A DNA stretch of 64,000 nucleotides from CALRWV02 sp943371965 (GCA_943371965.1 CALRWV020000002.1:310001-374000); one strand, 5' to 3'. Numbered from the stretch's first letter, positions 34,329 through 44,117 are shown. Notes: generated by a model from the letters alone, not told the origin. Translations and numbers: made by a program.

Positions 34329-34413
34329 TGTCTGAATTGGGATTCACAGGATTTAAAGATTGTTGGATTATTAATCCTTAAATCCAATAATCTGATAAAT
34401 CCAAATTCAGACA
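34329..34413. repeat. Large imperfect intergenic palindrome
   Basis: TGTCTGAATT at 34329 and AATTCAGACA at 34404 are exact complements, and the sequence between them keeps pairing imperfectly through repeated GGATT/AATCC units to a centre near 34371. It can form a hairpin of about 85 bases. It lies between mscS and surE with no gene in it, and looks like an intergenic mobile or REP-type element. Confidence 0.55.
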
Positions 34414-34518
34414 ATTACGACAAAATTTGTTGTCCAATTCAAATAATTTGGAAATTGAAGAATATTAAAATTCCTCTTCTGACGATTTCGGTCCAAAAGG
34501 ATAAATAATAGTAATTAT

Positions 34519-35280
34519 TTAAAACTTCCAGGTTTTCAATTCATCCAGAAATTTATATGATGTCAGATCAAATTGAATTGGAGTTACCGAAACAAAATTC
34601 TGGTTAACTGCAATTTCATCCTGATCATCTGATTCATCCACAATCATCAGTTTTCCGGTTAGCCAGTAATAGGATTGCTGTGCCGGATCTTTCCGGTGTT
34701 CAAAAACATCATCCCAAATTGAATTTCCCATTCGGGTAACTTTGATTCCGGCAATTTCTTTTTCTTCAACTGCAGGAATATTTACATTCAGCAAAACGCC
34801 TTTTGGAATTGAATTTTCGACAGCAAGATTAGCCATTTTCAATGCAATTTTTGAAGCATAGGAAAAATCAGGTGCACCATAAGTACAAAGACTTAACGCA
34901 ACTGATGGGATTCCCAAAAATGTTCCTTCTGTTGCAGCTGAAACTGTTCCTGAATACATAATTGAAGTTGATGTGTTGGAACCATGATTGATTCCGGATA
35001 AAATTGCCGCCGGTGGTTCTTCAAGCAAAGAACGGAGTGCCAGTTTAACACAATCAGCAGGAGTTCCGCTTGTTGAATAACCAATACATTTTCCGTCCTG
35101 AAAATATTCTTTCACACGAAGCGGTGAATGAATTGTAATCGCATGACCGACTGCGCTCATTTGTTTATCAGGGGCAACAATCATCACATTAAACTGGTCT
35201 TTCAAAACCTGATACAGTGCTTGAATTCCAGGTGCGTTTATTCCATCATCATTGGTGATTAATATCGTTTTCTTTTTCAA
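34519..35280 (-). CDS. surE: 5'/3'-nucleotidase SurE
   Basis: 253 residues. The divalent-metal motif ITNDDGINAPGIQAL (Asp11, Asp12), the SAVGHAIT and SGTPADCVKLAL segments and SGINHGSNTS are the SurE signatures. It dephosphorylates nucleoside 5'- and 3'-monophosphates and short polyphosphate. It is the last gene of a run lpxA, lplA-like, panB, surE; panB ends 43 bases upstream. Confidence 0.95.
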   Translation of the reverse strand: MKKKTILITNDDGINAPGIQALYQVLKDQFNVMIVAPDKQMSAVGHAITIHSPLRVKEYFQDGKCIGYSTSGTPADCVKLALRSLLEEPPAAILSGINHGSNTSTSIMYSGTVSAATEGTFLGIPSVALSLCTYGAPDFSYASKIALKMANLAVENSIPKGVLLNVNIPAVEEKEIAGIKVTRMGNSIWDDVFEHRKDPAQQSYYWLTGKLMIVDESDDQDEIAVNQNFVSVTPIQFDLTSYKFLDELKTWKF

Positions 35281-35323
35281 TTATCAGCTTTCCATTTTCT
35301 ATTTTCTATTCTTGTCTCTCGTC

Positions 35324-36139
35324 TCAGTAACTCTCTTTGTCTGAAGGGAAATCACCCTTTTTCACATCCTGCATATAATGTTTTACTGCATTTGAAATGG
35401 CATCACCCAGTTCTGCGTATCGTCTGACAAATCTGGGTCTGAATTCATTGAACATTCCCAGCATATCGTAGGTTACCAGAATTTGTCCATCACAGTCATT
35501 CCCTGCGCCAATTCCAATTGTTGGAATTGAAATTTTTTCAGTCACTTTTTTTGCCAGATCAGACGGAATTTTTTCCAGCACCACTGCAAAACAACCCGCT
35601 TCTTCAAGGGCAATCGCATCTTCGTACAAATCAATGGCTTCCTGTTCTTCCCTTGCGCGAACCTGATAGGTTCCAAATTTGTAAATACTTTGCGGTGTCA
35701 GTCCCAAATGTCCCATAACAGGAATTCCTGCGTCAATTATTTTCCTGATGGCGGGAGCTATTACTTTACCGCCTTCCAGTTTCACTGCATGGGCACCGGT
35801 TTCTTTCATCAACCGTCCAGCATTTCTGAGTGCTTCTTCAGGATTGATCTGATACGAAAGAAACGGCAAATCAACCACAACAAGTGCCCTTTCACATGCC
35901 CTAACAACTGCTTGGGCGTGATATATCATCTGCTCCATGGTTACCGGAACTGTTGTTTCATAACCCGAAAAAACATTTCCTGCAGAATCACCAACCAGAA
36001 TAATATCCATTCCTGCGGCATCAATCAGTTTTGCCATCGTAAAATCATACGCCGTTAAAGCGGAGATTCTTTCTTTCCGCTTTTTCATGTCGATGATCGT
36101 CATCGTTGTAACCCGTTTGACTGAAGTATGAACGCTCAT
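35324..36139 (-). CDS. panB: 3-methyl-2-oxobutanoate hydroxymethyltransferase
   Basis: 271 residues. First committed step of pantothenate synthesis: adds a hydroxymethyl from methylene-tetrahydrofolate to 2-oxoisovalerate. LTAYDF, LVGDSAGNV, VVVDLPFLSY, KLEGGK, GHLGLTPQS and IGIGAGNDCDGQILV are the conserved blocks, including the metal-ligand Asp residues. Its start overlaps the lipoate-ligase-like gene by 4 bases, so translation is coupled. No panC or panE is in the window. Confidence 0.95.
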   Translation of the reverse strand: MSVHTSVKRVTTMTIIDMKKRKERISALTAYDFTMAKLIDAAGMDIILVGDSAGNVFSGYETTVPVTMEQMIYHAQAVVRACERALVVVDLPFLSYQINPEEALRNAGRLMKETGAHAVKLEGGKVIAPAIRKIIDAGIPVMGHLGLTPQSIYKFGTYQVRAREEQEAIDLYEDAIALEEAGCFAVVLEKIPSDLAKKVTEKISIPTIGIGAGNDCDGQILVTYDMLGMFNEFRPRFVRRYAELGDAISNAVKHYMQDVKKGDFPSDKESY

Positions 36140-36927
36140 GACACTCTCCTGTATTTTTTTGAAAAATGATAAACCATTTCAAGTTCCTGCGGAAGCAGAC
36201 TGCCTTCGGTAAATTGGATGTTCAACTGTTTGTTTAGAGCCGGAATCAGTTTTTCTGCAAATAATGCGACTGAAAAATTCGCGTCATAATCATGGAGAGT
36301 CACCGACTTTTCCAATAAAGTCTGTTTCATTTTTTCTTTTTCTTCACCGTCAGAAAAATTTAGAAACTCGATAATTTCCGCATGTGAATGATCAATCAAA
36401 ATACTTCCATGCTGAAGCAGCACTGATCCGAAAACTCTCTGAGCTGAACCTACAATTTTTTTTCCTTCAATCAACAATTCCGATTTTGCTGATGAAACAA
36501 AACACGGAACACTTGTGGAATTTTTATAAATCGCTTTGAAATTATCTGTAGAAACTGAAATTTCTACGGGGATTTTCATTTCTCTGAACACATCAAAAAA
36601 TGCGGTGTGGATTTTATCGTACCAAAAAGAAGAAGATTGATTTTGCAATGGAATTACGGCTGAATATGTTATTTCGCTGGCATGAAAAACAGCTCTTCCA
36701 CCCGTTGGACGTCTTACCAAATCAAAGTTTTTTTTCTGCAGATTTTCCAGATTAACTTCGGAGATCGGCTGGTGAAAACCGAGTGAAAGACAACTTGGAT
36801 TCCACGAATAAAGGCGAAAAGTTGGAACTGACAATTTATTCAGAAGTGATTCGACAAGGGTTTCATCGATAGCCATATTTTCAAAACCTGGATGGGAGTG
36901 ATCAATCAAAAATCTCCCTTCATTCAT
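36136..36927 (-). CDS. Lipoate-protein ligase A family protein
   Basis: 263 residues of the BPL/LplA/LipB superfamily. RRPTGGRAVFHASEITYSAV is the lipoate/octanoate-binding motif and GKKIVGSAQRVF carries the catalytic-type Lys, with QHGSIL next to it. It could be a lipoate ligase or an octanoyl transferase of the LipM type; no C-terminal accessory domain of full LplA is seen, which leans to LipM-like. It overlaps lpxA and panB by 4 bases each, so it is tightly coupled to unrelated pathways. Confidence 0.85.
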   Translation of the reverse strand: MNEGRFLIDHSHPGFENMAIDETLVESLLNKLSVPTFRLYSWNPSCLSLGFHQPISEVNLENLQKKNFDLVRRPTGGRAVFHASEITYSAVIPLQNQSSSFWYDKIHTAFFDVFREMKIPVEISVSTDNFKAIYKNSTSVPCFVSSAKSELLIEGKKIVGSAQRVFGSVLLQHGSILIDHSHAEIIEFLNFSDGEEKEKMKQTLLEKSVTLHDYDANFSVALFAEKLIPALNKQLNIQFTEGSLLPQELEMVYHFSKKYRRVS

Positions 36928-37709
36928 TTTGAACCTCTGATAATCCCCCGTTTAGCATTTTTTATGAAGGTAATTAAATTACGGACTTCAGCAGTATCTG
37001 CAACTTCCTGTTCAATTGCAGAAACGGCATCTGAAACATTCAATCCGCGACGATATAGAATCATGTAAGCTTTATCGAGTGCTTCAATCGAATCGCGTGA
37101 AAATCCGCGTCTTCTCAATCCAACCAAATTCAAACCTTCACAAACCAAAGGTTCTCTTCCTGCCAAACAATATGGTGGAACGTCTTTAACAGCTCTGAAT
37201 CCGCCACCAATCATGGCATGATCACCAACATGGGTAAACTGATGAACAACAGTTGAACCGCCAATAATCGCATGATCCCCAACATGAACGTGACCACCAA
37301 GTTGAACCACATTAACCAGAATGGCATTGTTTCCAACCACACAATCATGAGCGATATGTGCATAAGCCATGATCAAACAATTTTCACCAACTTTTGTTGT
37401 ACCAGATTCAACAGTACCGCGGTTCAACATCGTGAATTCACGGATAACTGTGTTTTTACCAACTTCAAAAGTAGTTATTTCACCTTTGAATTTAAGATCC
37501 TGGGGAGTTGTTGAAACAGCAGCACCATGGTGAATTTTTACACCTTCTGAAATTCTTGCTCCGGAAGCGACATAAGCATTTGAACCGATGATAACATTAT
37601 CACCGATAATAACATTTTCTTCAATTACTGCGAATGGACCTACAGTTACATTATTTCCAAGCTCAGCTTTTGGTGAAATCTCTGCGAATTTGTGAATATT
37701 TGAGGTCAT
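36924..37709 (-). CDS. lpxA: UDP-N-acetylglucosamine acyltransferase
   Basis: 261 residues. Left-handed parallel beta helix of hexapeptide repeats (IGDNVIIGS and similar) over residues about 10-185, with the HHGAAVSTTPQDLKFKGE and TVIREFTMLNRGT blocks and the HIAHDCVVGN segment carrying the catalytic-type His. The C-terminal helical domain has LVGLRRRGFS. It adds the first acyl chain to UDP-GlcNAc in lipid A synthesis. It is downstream of lpxC-fabZ by 113 bases and overlaps the next gene by 4. Confidence 0.95.
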   Translation of the reverse strand: MTSNIHKFAEISPKAELGNNVTVGPFAVIEENVIIGDNVIIGSNAYVASGARISEGVKIHHGAAVSTTPQDLKFKGEITTFEVGKNTVIREFTMLNRGTVESGTTKVGENCLIMAYAHIAHDCVVGNNAILVNVVQLGGHVHVGDHAIIGGSTVVHQFTHVGDHAMIGGGFRAVKDVPPYCLAGREPLVCEGLNLVGLRRRGFSRDSIEALDKAYMILYRRGLNVSDAVSAIEQEVADTAEVRNLITFIKNAKRGIIRGSK

Positions 37710-37822
37710 GGTTTTTGCTCTGAAACATGAGTTTCAGAAATTATAAATGTTGGATTATAGATTTTAAATTAAATACAAAAAATGATTGTCTTCTGAATTC
37801 TGGCTACTGAATTCTCGTTTTT

Positions 37823-39217
37823 TTATCTTTTCTGAACAGAAGCCATCATGTCTGCTTCACAAACAACTTGTCCGTCAACAGTTGCTTTTCCTTTGATTGC
37901 GCAAATTGATCGTTTTCTTGAAACCAGTTCAACTTCGATAATCAACTGGTCACCTGGTGTAACCGGTTTTCTGAATTTGCAGTTGTCGATACTCATGAAA
38001 TAAACAAGACTTTCGTCAACATTTTCAAGTCCGTTGAGTAAAAGAATTCCACCCGCCTGAGCCATTGCTTCAACAATTAAAACGCCGGGCATAATTGGAT
38101 GACCGGGAAAATGTCCGTTGAAAAAGGGTTCATTTCTGGTTACATTTTTAATGGCAATAATTTTTTCGTCAAGCTTGAATTCAAGAATTCTGTCAACCAG
38201 CAAAAACGGATAGCGGTGTGGAAGAATTTTTTCAATTGCTTGAATATCAAAAACAATTCCCTCTTTTTTCACATGCTGGTATTTACGTGTCAGTTTCCGC
38301 TGATCAACCAATTTCCGGAGTTCTTTTACGAATCCAATATTTGCAGCATGACCGGGACGTGCAGCTAAAATTTGTCCTTTAATCGGAGCACCAACCAACG
38401 CCAAATCGCCCATCAAATCAAGCAGTTTATGACGTGCAGGTTCGTTTTTGTAGCGCAATTCTTTATTGTTCAGAATTCCGTTCGTTCCCAAAACAAATTC
38501 GGATTTAACACCCAATTTATTTTTCAGGGTCTCAAGTTCTTCAATGGAAAGATTGTGATCAACAATGATGACTGCATTATCAATATCGCCGCCTTTTATC
38601 AATCCCTGTTCAGCCAGCATTTCCACTTCAGATAAGAATGCGAATGTTCTGGCATGTGAAAATTCAGGGACAAATTCTTTTTCCAGATCGAAAAGACCAG
38701 TGTGTTGACTTCCGAGTGCCGGATTGTTGTAATCAACCATTACTGTTGCACGGAAATTATCAGAAGGAAGAGCCACAATCTGAACACCGCGTTTGTCTTC
38801 TGTATATTGGATTGTATCGGTAATGACGAGATAATCTCTGATGGCGTCTTGTTCAACTATTCCAACACCCTGCAAAGCTTCAACAAAAGGATAAGCAGAA
38901 CCATCAACAACCGGGGGTTCCGGTCCATCAATTTCCAAACGGCAGTTATCTATTTGCAAACCGGCAAGAGAAGCCAAAACGTGTTCAACTGTATTTACTC
39001 TGGCAGCTCCATCCTGAATGGTTGTTCCTCGAGATAAATCTACAACATGATTGACATCTGCAATAACTTCAGGATGACCGGGAAGATCGATTCTGACAAA
39101 CCGGTAACCATAATTTTCCGGAGCGGGTTTAAAGGTAATGGTAGTTTTATGACCGGTATGCAATCCAGTTCCGGAAATCGAAACCTGACCCTTTATGGTT
39201 CTCTGTTTTTCGATCAT
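37823..39217 (-). CDS. lpxC-fabZ: Fused UDP-3-O-acyl-GlcNAc deacetylase / 3-hydroxyacyl-ACP dehydratase
   Basis: 464 residues. Residues 1-310 are LpxC with its zinc ligands His79 (VEHVLASL), His263 and Asp267 (ARHKLLDLMGD), and His290 (RPGHAANIGF). Residues about 324-464 are FabZ with catalytic His369 (NGHFPGHPIMPGVL) and Glu383. The fusion joins the committed lipid A step to acyl-chain supply, and it is typical of Bacteroidetes and Chlorobi relatives. It is the second gene of an lpxD, lpxC-fabZ, lpxA run, 4 bases after lpxD. Confidence 0.96.
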   Translation of the reverse strand: MIEKQRTIKGQVSISGTGLHTGHKTTITFKPAPENYGYRFVRIDLPGHPEVIADVNHVVDLSRGTTIQDGAARVNTVEHVLASLAGLQIDNCRLEIDGPEPPVVDGSAYPFVEALQGVGIVEQDAIRDYLVITDTIQYTEDKRGVQIVALPSDNFRATVMVDYNNPALGSQHTGLFDLEKEFVPEFSHARTFAFLSEVEMLAEQGLIKGGDIDNAVIIVDHNLSIEELETLKNKLGVKSEFVLGTNGILNNKELRYKNEPARHKLLDLMGDLALVGAPIKGQILAARPGHAANIGFVKELRKLVDQRKLTRKYQHVKKEGIVFDIQAIEKILPHRYPFLLVDRILEFKLDEKIIAIKNVTRNEPFFNGHFPGHPIMPGVLIVEAMAQAGGILLLNGLENVDESLVYFMSIDNCKFRKPVTPGDQLIIEVELVSRKRSICAIKGKATVDGQVVCEADMMASVQKR

Positions 39218-39221
39218 AAAA

Positions 39222-40274
39222 TTACTGCTTTCCTTCTAGTGATTTATCTTCCAGTGCTTTTACTTTGTCTTCAAGATCTTTGATCTGATGTGCCAATGCA
39301 GGAAGAGTACGGATTACGCCTTCAATTCTGAAAGCTTCTTTTATAGGTTTTGCCGGTGTTCCAAAATAGGTTACACCACTTAAAGTCAATGATTTGCTGA
39401 CGCCTGATTGTGCTCCAATATTAACTTTGTTTGCAATTTCAAGATGTCCTGCAATTCCAACCTGACCTCCCAATTGACAATGTGAACCCACTTTAACTGA
39501 ACCGGCAACTCCGACTTGAGCAGCCAAAACTGTATGTTCACCAATGTTTACGTTATGTGCAATCTGGATCAGGTTATCCAGTTTGGTTCCTGTTTTAATT
39601 ACAGTTGCACCCAAAGTAGCCCGATCGATGGTTGTATTTGCACCAATTTCAACATCATTTTCAATGATCACAAAGCCCATTTGCGGTATTTTCCGGTATG
39701 AACCATCTTTCATCGGCACAAAACCGAAACCGTCTGAACCGATAACAGCACCACTGTGAATGATAACTCTATTGTGAATTTGCACTTGATGATAAACTGA
39801 AACATTCGGATAAAAAAGACAATTTTCACCAATTGTTGTTTCCGGACCTACCACGCAATTGGCATGAAGAGTCGAACCGGAGCCTATTTTTACATTTTTA
39901 TAAATGACAACATTTGGGCCAATTGTGACATTTTGACCAATTTGAGCGGATTTATCAATGGTAGCTGTTGGGTGAATTTGTGTTTCGAACCAGGAAATGG
40001 GAGGATTGAAGCGTTCGAGAGTAAACAAAAATGCACTGTAAGGATCAGCAACTCTAATCAGATGTTTAGGTCCATCTTCCGGAATTTTAATTTCCGGAGA
40101 ACAAATCAATGATGTTGCTTTTGTAGAAGAAAGAAACCGCTCATATTTAGGATTTGAAATAAAAGTTATTTCATCCGGTTTTGCTTCTTCTATTTTTGCA
40201 ATACCTGAAATTTCCAAATCAGGATTGCCTTCGTATGTGCCGCCTAAAAAAACCGCGAGTTCTGATAAATTCAT
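39222..40274 (-). CDS. lpxD: UDP-3-O-(3-hydroxyacyl)glucosamine N-acyltransferase
   Basis: 350 residues. N-terminal uridine-binding domain (about 1-100, with SGIAKIEEAKPDEITFISN), then a left-handed beta helix of hexapeptide repeats (about 100-310) including GSDGFGF and NIGEHTVLAAQVG. The HNVNIGEHT segment carries the catalytic-type His. The C-terminal helix (about 320-350) is the trimer coiled coil. It adds the second acyl chain in lipid A synthesis. A terminator-like hairpin separates it from the upstream skp genes. Confidence 0.95.
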   Translation of the reverse strand: MNLSELAVFLGGTYEGNPDLEISGIAKIEEAKPDEITFISNPKYERFLSSTKATSLICSPEIKIPEDGPKHLIRVADPYSAFLFTLERFNPPISWFETQIHPTATIDKSAQIGQNVTIGPNVVIYKNVKIGSGSTLHANCVVGPETTIGENCLFYPNVSVYHQVQIHNRVIIHSGAVIGSDGFGFVPMKDGSYRKIPQMGFVIIENDVEIGANTTIDRATLGATVIKTGTKLDNLIQIAHNVNIGEHTVLAAQVGVAGSVKVGSHCQLGGQVGIAGHLEIANKVNIGAQSGVSKSLTLSGVTYFGTPAKPIKEAFRIEGVIRTLPALAHQIKDLEDKVKALEDKSLEGKQ

Positions 40275-40316
40275 CAGTGACCTATTATTTAATTCAACAA
40301 ACCCTTAAAAAAGTGA

Positions 40317-40350
40317 ATCCCCCATCTTTGCAAACGCAAAAATGGGGGAT
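40317..40350 (-). terminator. Hairpin between ompH2 and lpxD
   Basis: ATCCCCCAT and ATGGGGGAT are exact complements, with an inner TTTGC/GCAAA pair. On the reverse strand a T run (CTTTTTT) follows. It can end the bamA-ompH message or limit read-through into lpxD. Confidence 0.75.
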
Positions 40351-40379
40351 AGTAGTTGTCTTTAAAATTGCCTGAAAAA

Positions 40380-40919
40380 TCAGTTTTTAGGTTTAACAGC
40401 TGATTTTTTTGTTTTTAGAAAATCAAGAACCTTGAAGGTGATATCCAAAGCATCATCTGCATACAGCACTACATTTGCGATGTTTGATTTATCAAGAACC
40501 AAAGTAAATCCTTCTTTTTTCGCAACTGTTGAAATGGCATCCAGAATTCTTTCCTGAAGAGGTTTGGAAAGTTCTACCTGTTTCTTTTGAAGCTCCTGTG
40601 TTTTCTGATCTCTGTATTGAGCCAATTCCTGTTGTCTTTGTCCCAATTCAGCTTCCATACTTTTTTTCTTTTCAGCTGAAAGCATTGCCTGTTTTTGCTG
40701 ATAATCCTGAACATCATCCTGAAACTTTTGAGCTTTTCCTGCAAAATCTGCTTCAGCTGCTTCTTTTATTTTTGATAATTGTTCAATGATTCCCTTGTAT
40801 TCAGGTAAATTTTCCATGATTTGCTGGGATTCAACTGTCGCAATTTTGGTTTGTGCAGAAGCACCAAAACCAACTAAAGCAAAAAGAGACACCAACAGAA
40901 TTGATTTCAAATTCTTCAT
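40380..40919 (-). CDS. OmpH/Skp family periplasmic chaperone, second copy
   Basis: 179 residues. Signal peptide MKNLKSILLVSLFALVGFGASAQ, then KIATVESQQIMENLPEYKGI, a Gln/Lys/Glu-rich coiled-coil tentacle (about 45-125) and a C-terminal strand VLDKSNIANVVLY. Skp-like trimers carry unfolded outer membrane proteins to the Bam complex. It lies 15 bases after the first copy and downstream of bamA. The second, more diverged member of the pair; only short stretches match the first. Confidence 0.88.
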   Translation of the reverse strand: MKNLKSILLVSLFALVGFGASAQTKIATVESQQIMENLPEYKGIIEQLSKIKEAAEADFAGKAQKFQDDVQDYQQKQAMLSAEKKKSMEAELGQRQQELAQYRDQKTQELQKKQVELSKPLQERILDAISTVAKKEGFTLVLDKSNIANVVLYADDALDITFKVLDFLKTKKSAVKPKN

Positions 40920-40934
40920 TACTTTGTCATTCCT

Positions 40935-41462
40935 TTATTTTGTCGTTTCTATTCCTGTCGATCTGATTCGTTTCAGAATTTTATCGGTTAAATCAAGCGA
41001 AGGGTTCGCGTACATTATCATGACCTGACCGGCACGATCAAAAACGTAATCAAACTTCTCTTCTTCTGCTATAACTTTAATTGCCTTGAAGATACTATTT
41101 TGAATCGGTTTCATCAAATCATTCTGTTTTTGAAACAATTCACCGTTAACACCGAATTTTTTGTTTTGATAGTCAGCAATCTGCTGTTCCATATTGATAA
41201 TTTCATCTTCCTTTTGCTTTTTCACTTCATCGGAATACAAAAGTGACTGCTGACGGAATTCTTTGAATTTATTATCGAGAGTTGCCTTCATTTTCAGAAT
41301 CTCTTTTTTCCAGTCATCTGAAAGCTGATCCAATTTTGTTTGAACATCCTTTGATTCAGGAAGCTGTTCAAGCAAAGCGTTTGAATCATAAAATCCGATT
41401 TTCTGCTGACCGAATGCCGTTGCAGAGATGAACAATAAAAGTAAAAGTGCATTTTTTTTCAT
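40935..41462 (-). CDS. OmpH/Skp family periplasmic chaperone, first copy
   Basis: 175 residues. Signal peptide MKKNALLLLLFISATAFGQ, then KIGFYDSNALLEQLPESKDV, a long charged helix pair (about 45-125) and a C-terminal domain with FDYVFDRAGQVMIMY. It is the first of two skp-type genes directly downstream of bamA, the usual place in FCB genomes. The two may form mixed or client-specific trimers; that is inference. Confidence 0.88.
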   Translation of the reverse strand: MKKNALLLLLFISATAFGQQKIGFYDSNALLEQLPESKDVQTKLDQLSDDWKKEILKMKATLDNKFKEFRQQSLLYSDEVKKQKEDEIINMEQQIADYQNKKFGVNGELFQKQNDLMKPIQNSIFKAIKVIAEEEKFDYVFDRAGQVMIMYANPSLDLTDKILKRIRSTGIETTK

Positions 41463-41580
41463 GAGTGTATTCCTTTAACGCTATAATTTTAACATGCCGA
41501 TGCGTTAACGTTATTGCATAAATTCCTGCTTCAAAATGTTTAAATTTTGCAGAACAAAAAACTTATCCTGCAAATTAAAT

Positions 41581-43998
41581 TTACTGCTGACCCTGACCAA
41601 ATGTAAAAGTTAAATTCCATCCGTTTGGATTGCGGACACCACCAACGCCATCAAGACCATAACCATAATCCAACCCAATCATTCCAACGAAAGGAAGAAA
41701 TACCCTAACTCCCATTCCCAAAGACCGCTTTAAATCGAAAATATCTGACTGAGCTGAATTTGCCCATGCATTTCCGGCATCCAAAAATCCTAAAACATAA
41801 ACTGATGCCTGTGGATTCAGTGTTATCGGATAACGCAATTCAGATGAATATTTGAAATAAGTTTTTGCGCCAATCGGTGTTCCGTTGCTCGATCTTGGTC
41901 CAACGGCACGGTCATCATATCCTCTCAAAGGAACTGTTTCAAATGCACTCAACCCCGATCCACCCATGTAAAATTTTTCCTGATAAGGGATGGCAGTGTC
42001 TTCGTTATTAGCCTGAGTCGCAATCAATCCATATTTCGATGATTGGAACAGTACCAAATCTCCAGCTATTTTACTGAAGCCTTCAAGTGCAAATTTATAT
42101 TTTTGATACTGTGCCGTTCCAGGAAGAAGTGGGGCCCCGGCAAACTCTGAGTTAATGACCAGATTCGACCCGGTCCGTGAATAAATTGGATTGTCAAAAC
42201 TGTTTCTCGAAATAACCTGTGTTATCGAAACTTGTGTAATTTTCCCGGATTGATAATAAGATGAAATACTCCCACCATCATTGCTGTTGAATTCATTTTC
42301 CTGATATCTGAAAATCCAATCTCCACGGAAGAAGTCATCCGGCCATTTCAGTCTGCGGCCAACACTGGCGGTAAATCCGCGTTGAATCAGTTCATAATAA
42401 ATATTTTGATAGGTGTAAAAAATACTGAATCCAACTGAGGTTGGTGTATCCAAAAACCAAGGTTCCTGAAATGAAAAAGAAAAAGTGTTGTAACGACTTG
42501 CCAACCCAAATTGTACATCAAGTGAAAGCCGTTGTGCATCACCCGAAGGAGCCCAATCACTGAAGTTAAAAAATCCTGGGGCAGAGAAATTGGTGAAAGC
42601 CAAACCTAAAGCACCGGAAAAACCATATGTTGCGGAATATCCGGCACTCATATTGAACTGATCTGCAGATTTTTCTTCCACACCGTAAACCAAATCAACC
42701 GTTTCCTGATCAACAATAGGAGTTTGAATATCAATTTTTTCAGGATTGAAAAAGTTAAGAACAGAAATCTGACGCTGTGATCTTACTATTGCATCACGTG
42801 AAAAAGTGTAACCCGGAAGTGTGTAAAGCTCACGTCTGATCACTTTTTCCTTTGTTTTTGTGTTACCACGGATATAAACATGTCCGATTTTTACCTGATT
42901 GCCTTCTGTGATTTTGAAATTCAAATCCAGTGAATCGGTTCCAACAGCTACTTCATCTTTATCATAATTGAAAAACATATATCCATTATCGAGATACAAT
43001 GATGAAACATCTGAGCCTTCCTGACTGAAAGTAAGGTTCTGCATCAGTTTTTTCTGATCGTAGATGTCGCCTTTTTTGAAACCGAGGCGATCCGTCAAAA
43101 TCTGATCGTCGAATAATTTATTTCCTGTCCATTCAATATTTCTGACATAAAACTTTGTTCCTTCATAAATCCAGATATCGAGATTCATTTTGCTTGGATC
43201 ATTTGGATTGTAGGAAACAGAATCTTTGATAAAGCGGAAATCTTTGAATCCTTCTTTGTGGTAGTAATCAGCCAAGAGTTCTTTGTCTTTATCGTAGTCT
43301 GCTTTTTTGAATTTTGGTCCGCCAAAAATTCTCCACCACGAATCCTGACGAGTTTCTTTAAATTCGCTTACCAGATCATTGTTTTCAAAAGTCTTATTTC
43401 CATGAAAAGTAATATGCTTAACTGTTACTTCAGGACCTTCGTCAACAGTTATAACCAGGTTAACGCGACCAGGTGTAATCTCCTGCTGATCAAAAGTAAT
43501 TTTGGTTTTCAGGTAACCTTCTTTGTCATACTTTGCAATAATTGATTTTTCCCAGCGGCTAAGAGTTGCCGGTGTTAAAATCTGTCCTTTAATCAGGGTA
43601 ACAATTTTTTCGAGATCTTTATCATCAAACTCGTCAAGACCTTTGAATTCCCATTTATCAAGACGGTTGTGCTCTTTAATTCTGATAGTTAGAAAAATCT
43701 GGTCACCAATGATTCTGTCTTCCAGAATCTGAATATCACTGTACAATCTTTGATTCCATAAACGGGTAATTGCCGTGGATATTTTTTCTGATGGAAGCGT
43801 AATTTCATCGCCAATATTCAAGCCCGAATTATTGATTACCGTCTGCGCATCAGCAAAAACGTTGCCCTCAACCGTAATTCCGGCAATCTTAAGCAACTGA
43901 ACCTGCTGTTGTTGCTGACGGTTTCCAATCTGAGCAAAAACAGAAATACTGAGACCAAGGAAAAAACCTGAAAAAAGAACTTTTTTTAATAACTGCAT
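41581..43998 (-). CDS. bamA: Outer membrane protein assembly factor BamA
   Basis: 805 residues. Signal peptide ending VFAQ near residue 23, a short Gln-rich stretch, five POTRA repeats (about 30-430), then the 16-strand barrel with LRGYDDRAVGPR (the VRGF-like lid-lock motif region) and LGMGVRVFLPFVGMIGLDYGYG. The last residues are TFTFGQGQQ instead of ending on an aromatic residue, a small departure from the usual barrel end. It inserts outer membrane proteins. uppS is upstream and the skp genes downstream, matching the FCB order. Confidence 0.95.
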   Translation of the reverse strand: MQLLKKVLFSGFFLGLSISVFAQIGNRQQQQQVQLLKIAGITVEGNVFADAQTVINNSGLNIGDEITLPSEKISTAITRLWNQRLYSDIQILEDRIIGDQIFLTIRIKEHNRLDKWEFKGLDEFDDKDLEKIVTLIKGQILTPATLSRWEKSIIAKYDKEGYLKTKITFDQQEITPGRVNLVITVDEGPEVTVKHITFHGNKTFENNDLVSEFKETRQDSWWRIFGGPKFKKADYDKDKELLADYYHKEGFKDFRFIKDSVSYNPNDPSKMNLDIWIYEGTKFYVRNIEWTGNKLFDDQILTDRLGFKKGDIYDQKKLMQNLTFSQEGSDVSSLYLDNGYMFFNYDKDEVAVGTDSLDLNFKITEGNQVKIGHVYIRGNTKTKEKVIRRELYTLPGYTFSRDAIVRSQRQISVLNFFNPEKIDIQTPIVDQETVDLVYGVEEKSADQFNMSAGYSATYGFSGALGLAFTNFSAPGFFNFSDWAPSGDAQRLSLDVQFGLASRYNTFSFSFQEPWFLDTPTSVGFSIFYTYQNIYYELIQRGFTASVGRRLKWPDDFFRGDWIFRYQENEFNSNDGGSISSYYQSGKITQVSITQVISRNSFDNPIYSRTGSNLVINSEFAGAPLLPGTAQYQKYKFALEGFSKIAGDLVLFQSSKYGLIATQANNEDTAIPYQEKFYMGGSGLSAFETVPLRGYDDRAVGPRSSNGTPIGAKTYFKYSSELRYPITLNPQASVYVLGFLDAGNAWANSAQSDIFDLKRSLGMGVRVFLPFVGMIGLDYGYGLDGVGGVRNPNGWNLTFTFGQGQQ

Positions 43999-44117
43999 TT
44001 AAATTCCAAAACAAACAATATCATCCTGAAACTCCCGAATGGATGACCACTTATAAAAATCACGCCTGAGAGCTTCACCAAAGTTTACCTTTAGCGGCAT
44101 GATAAATTCACAAAATC

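Noticed and set aside
34320..34508. A 62-codon forward frame between mscS and surE
   Set aside because: It runs through the large palindrome, has no ribosome site and no recognisable sequence character.
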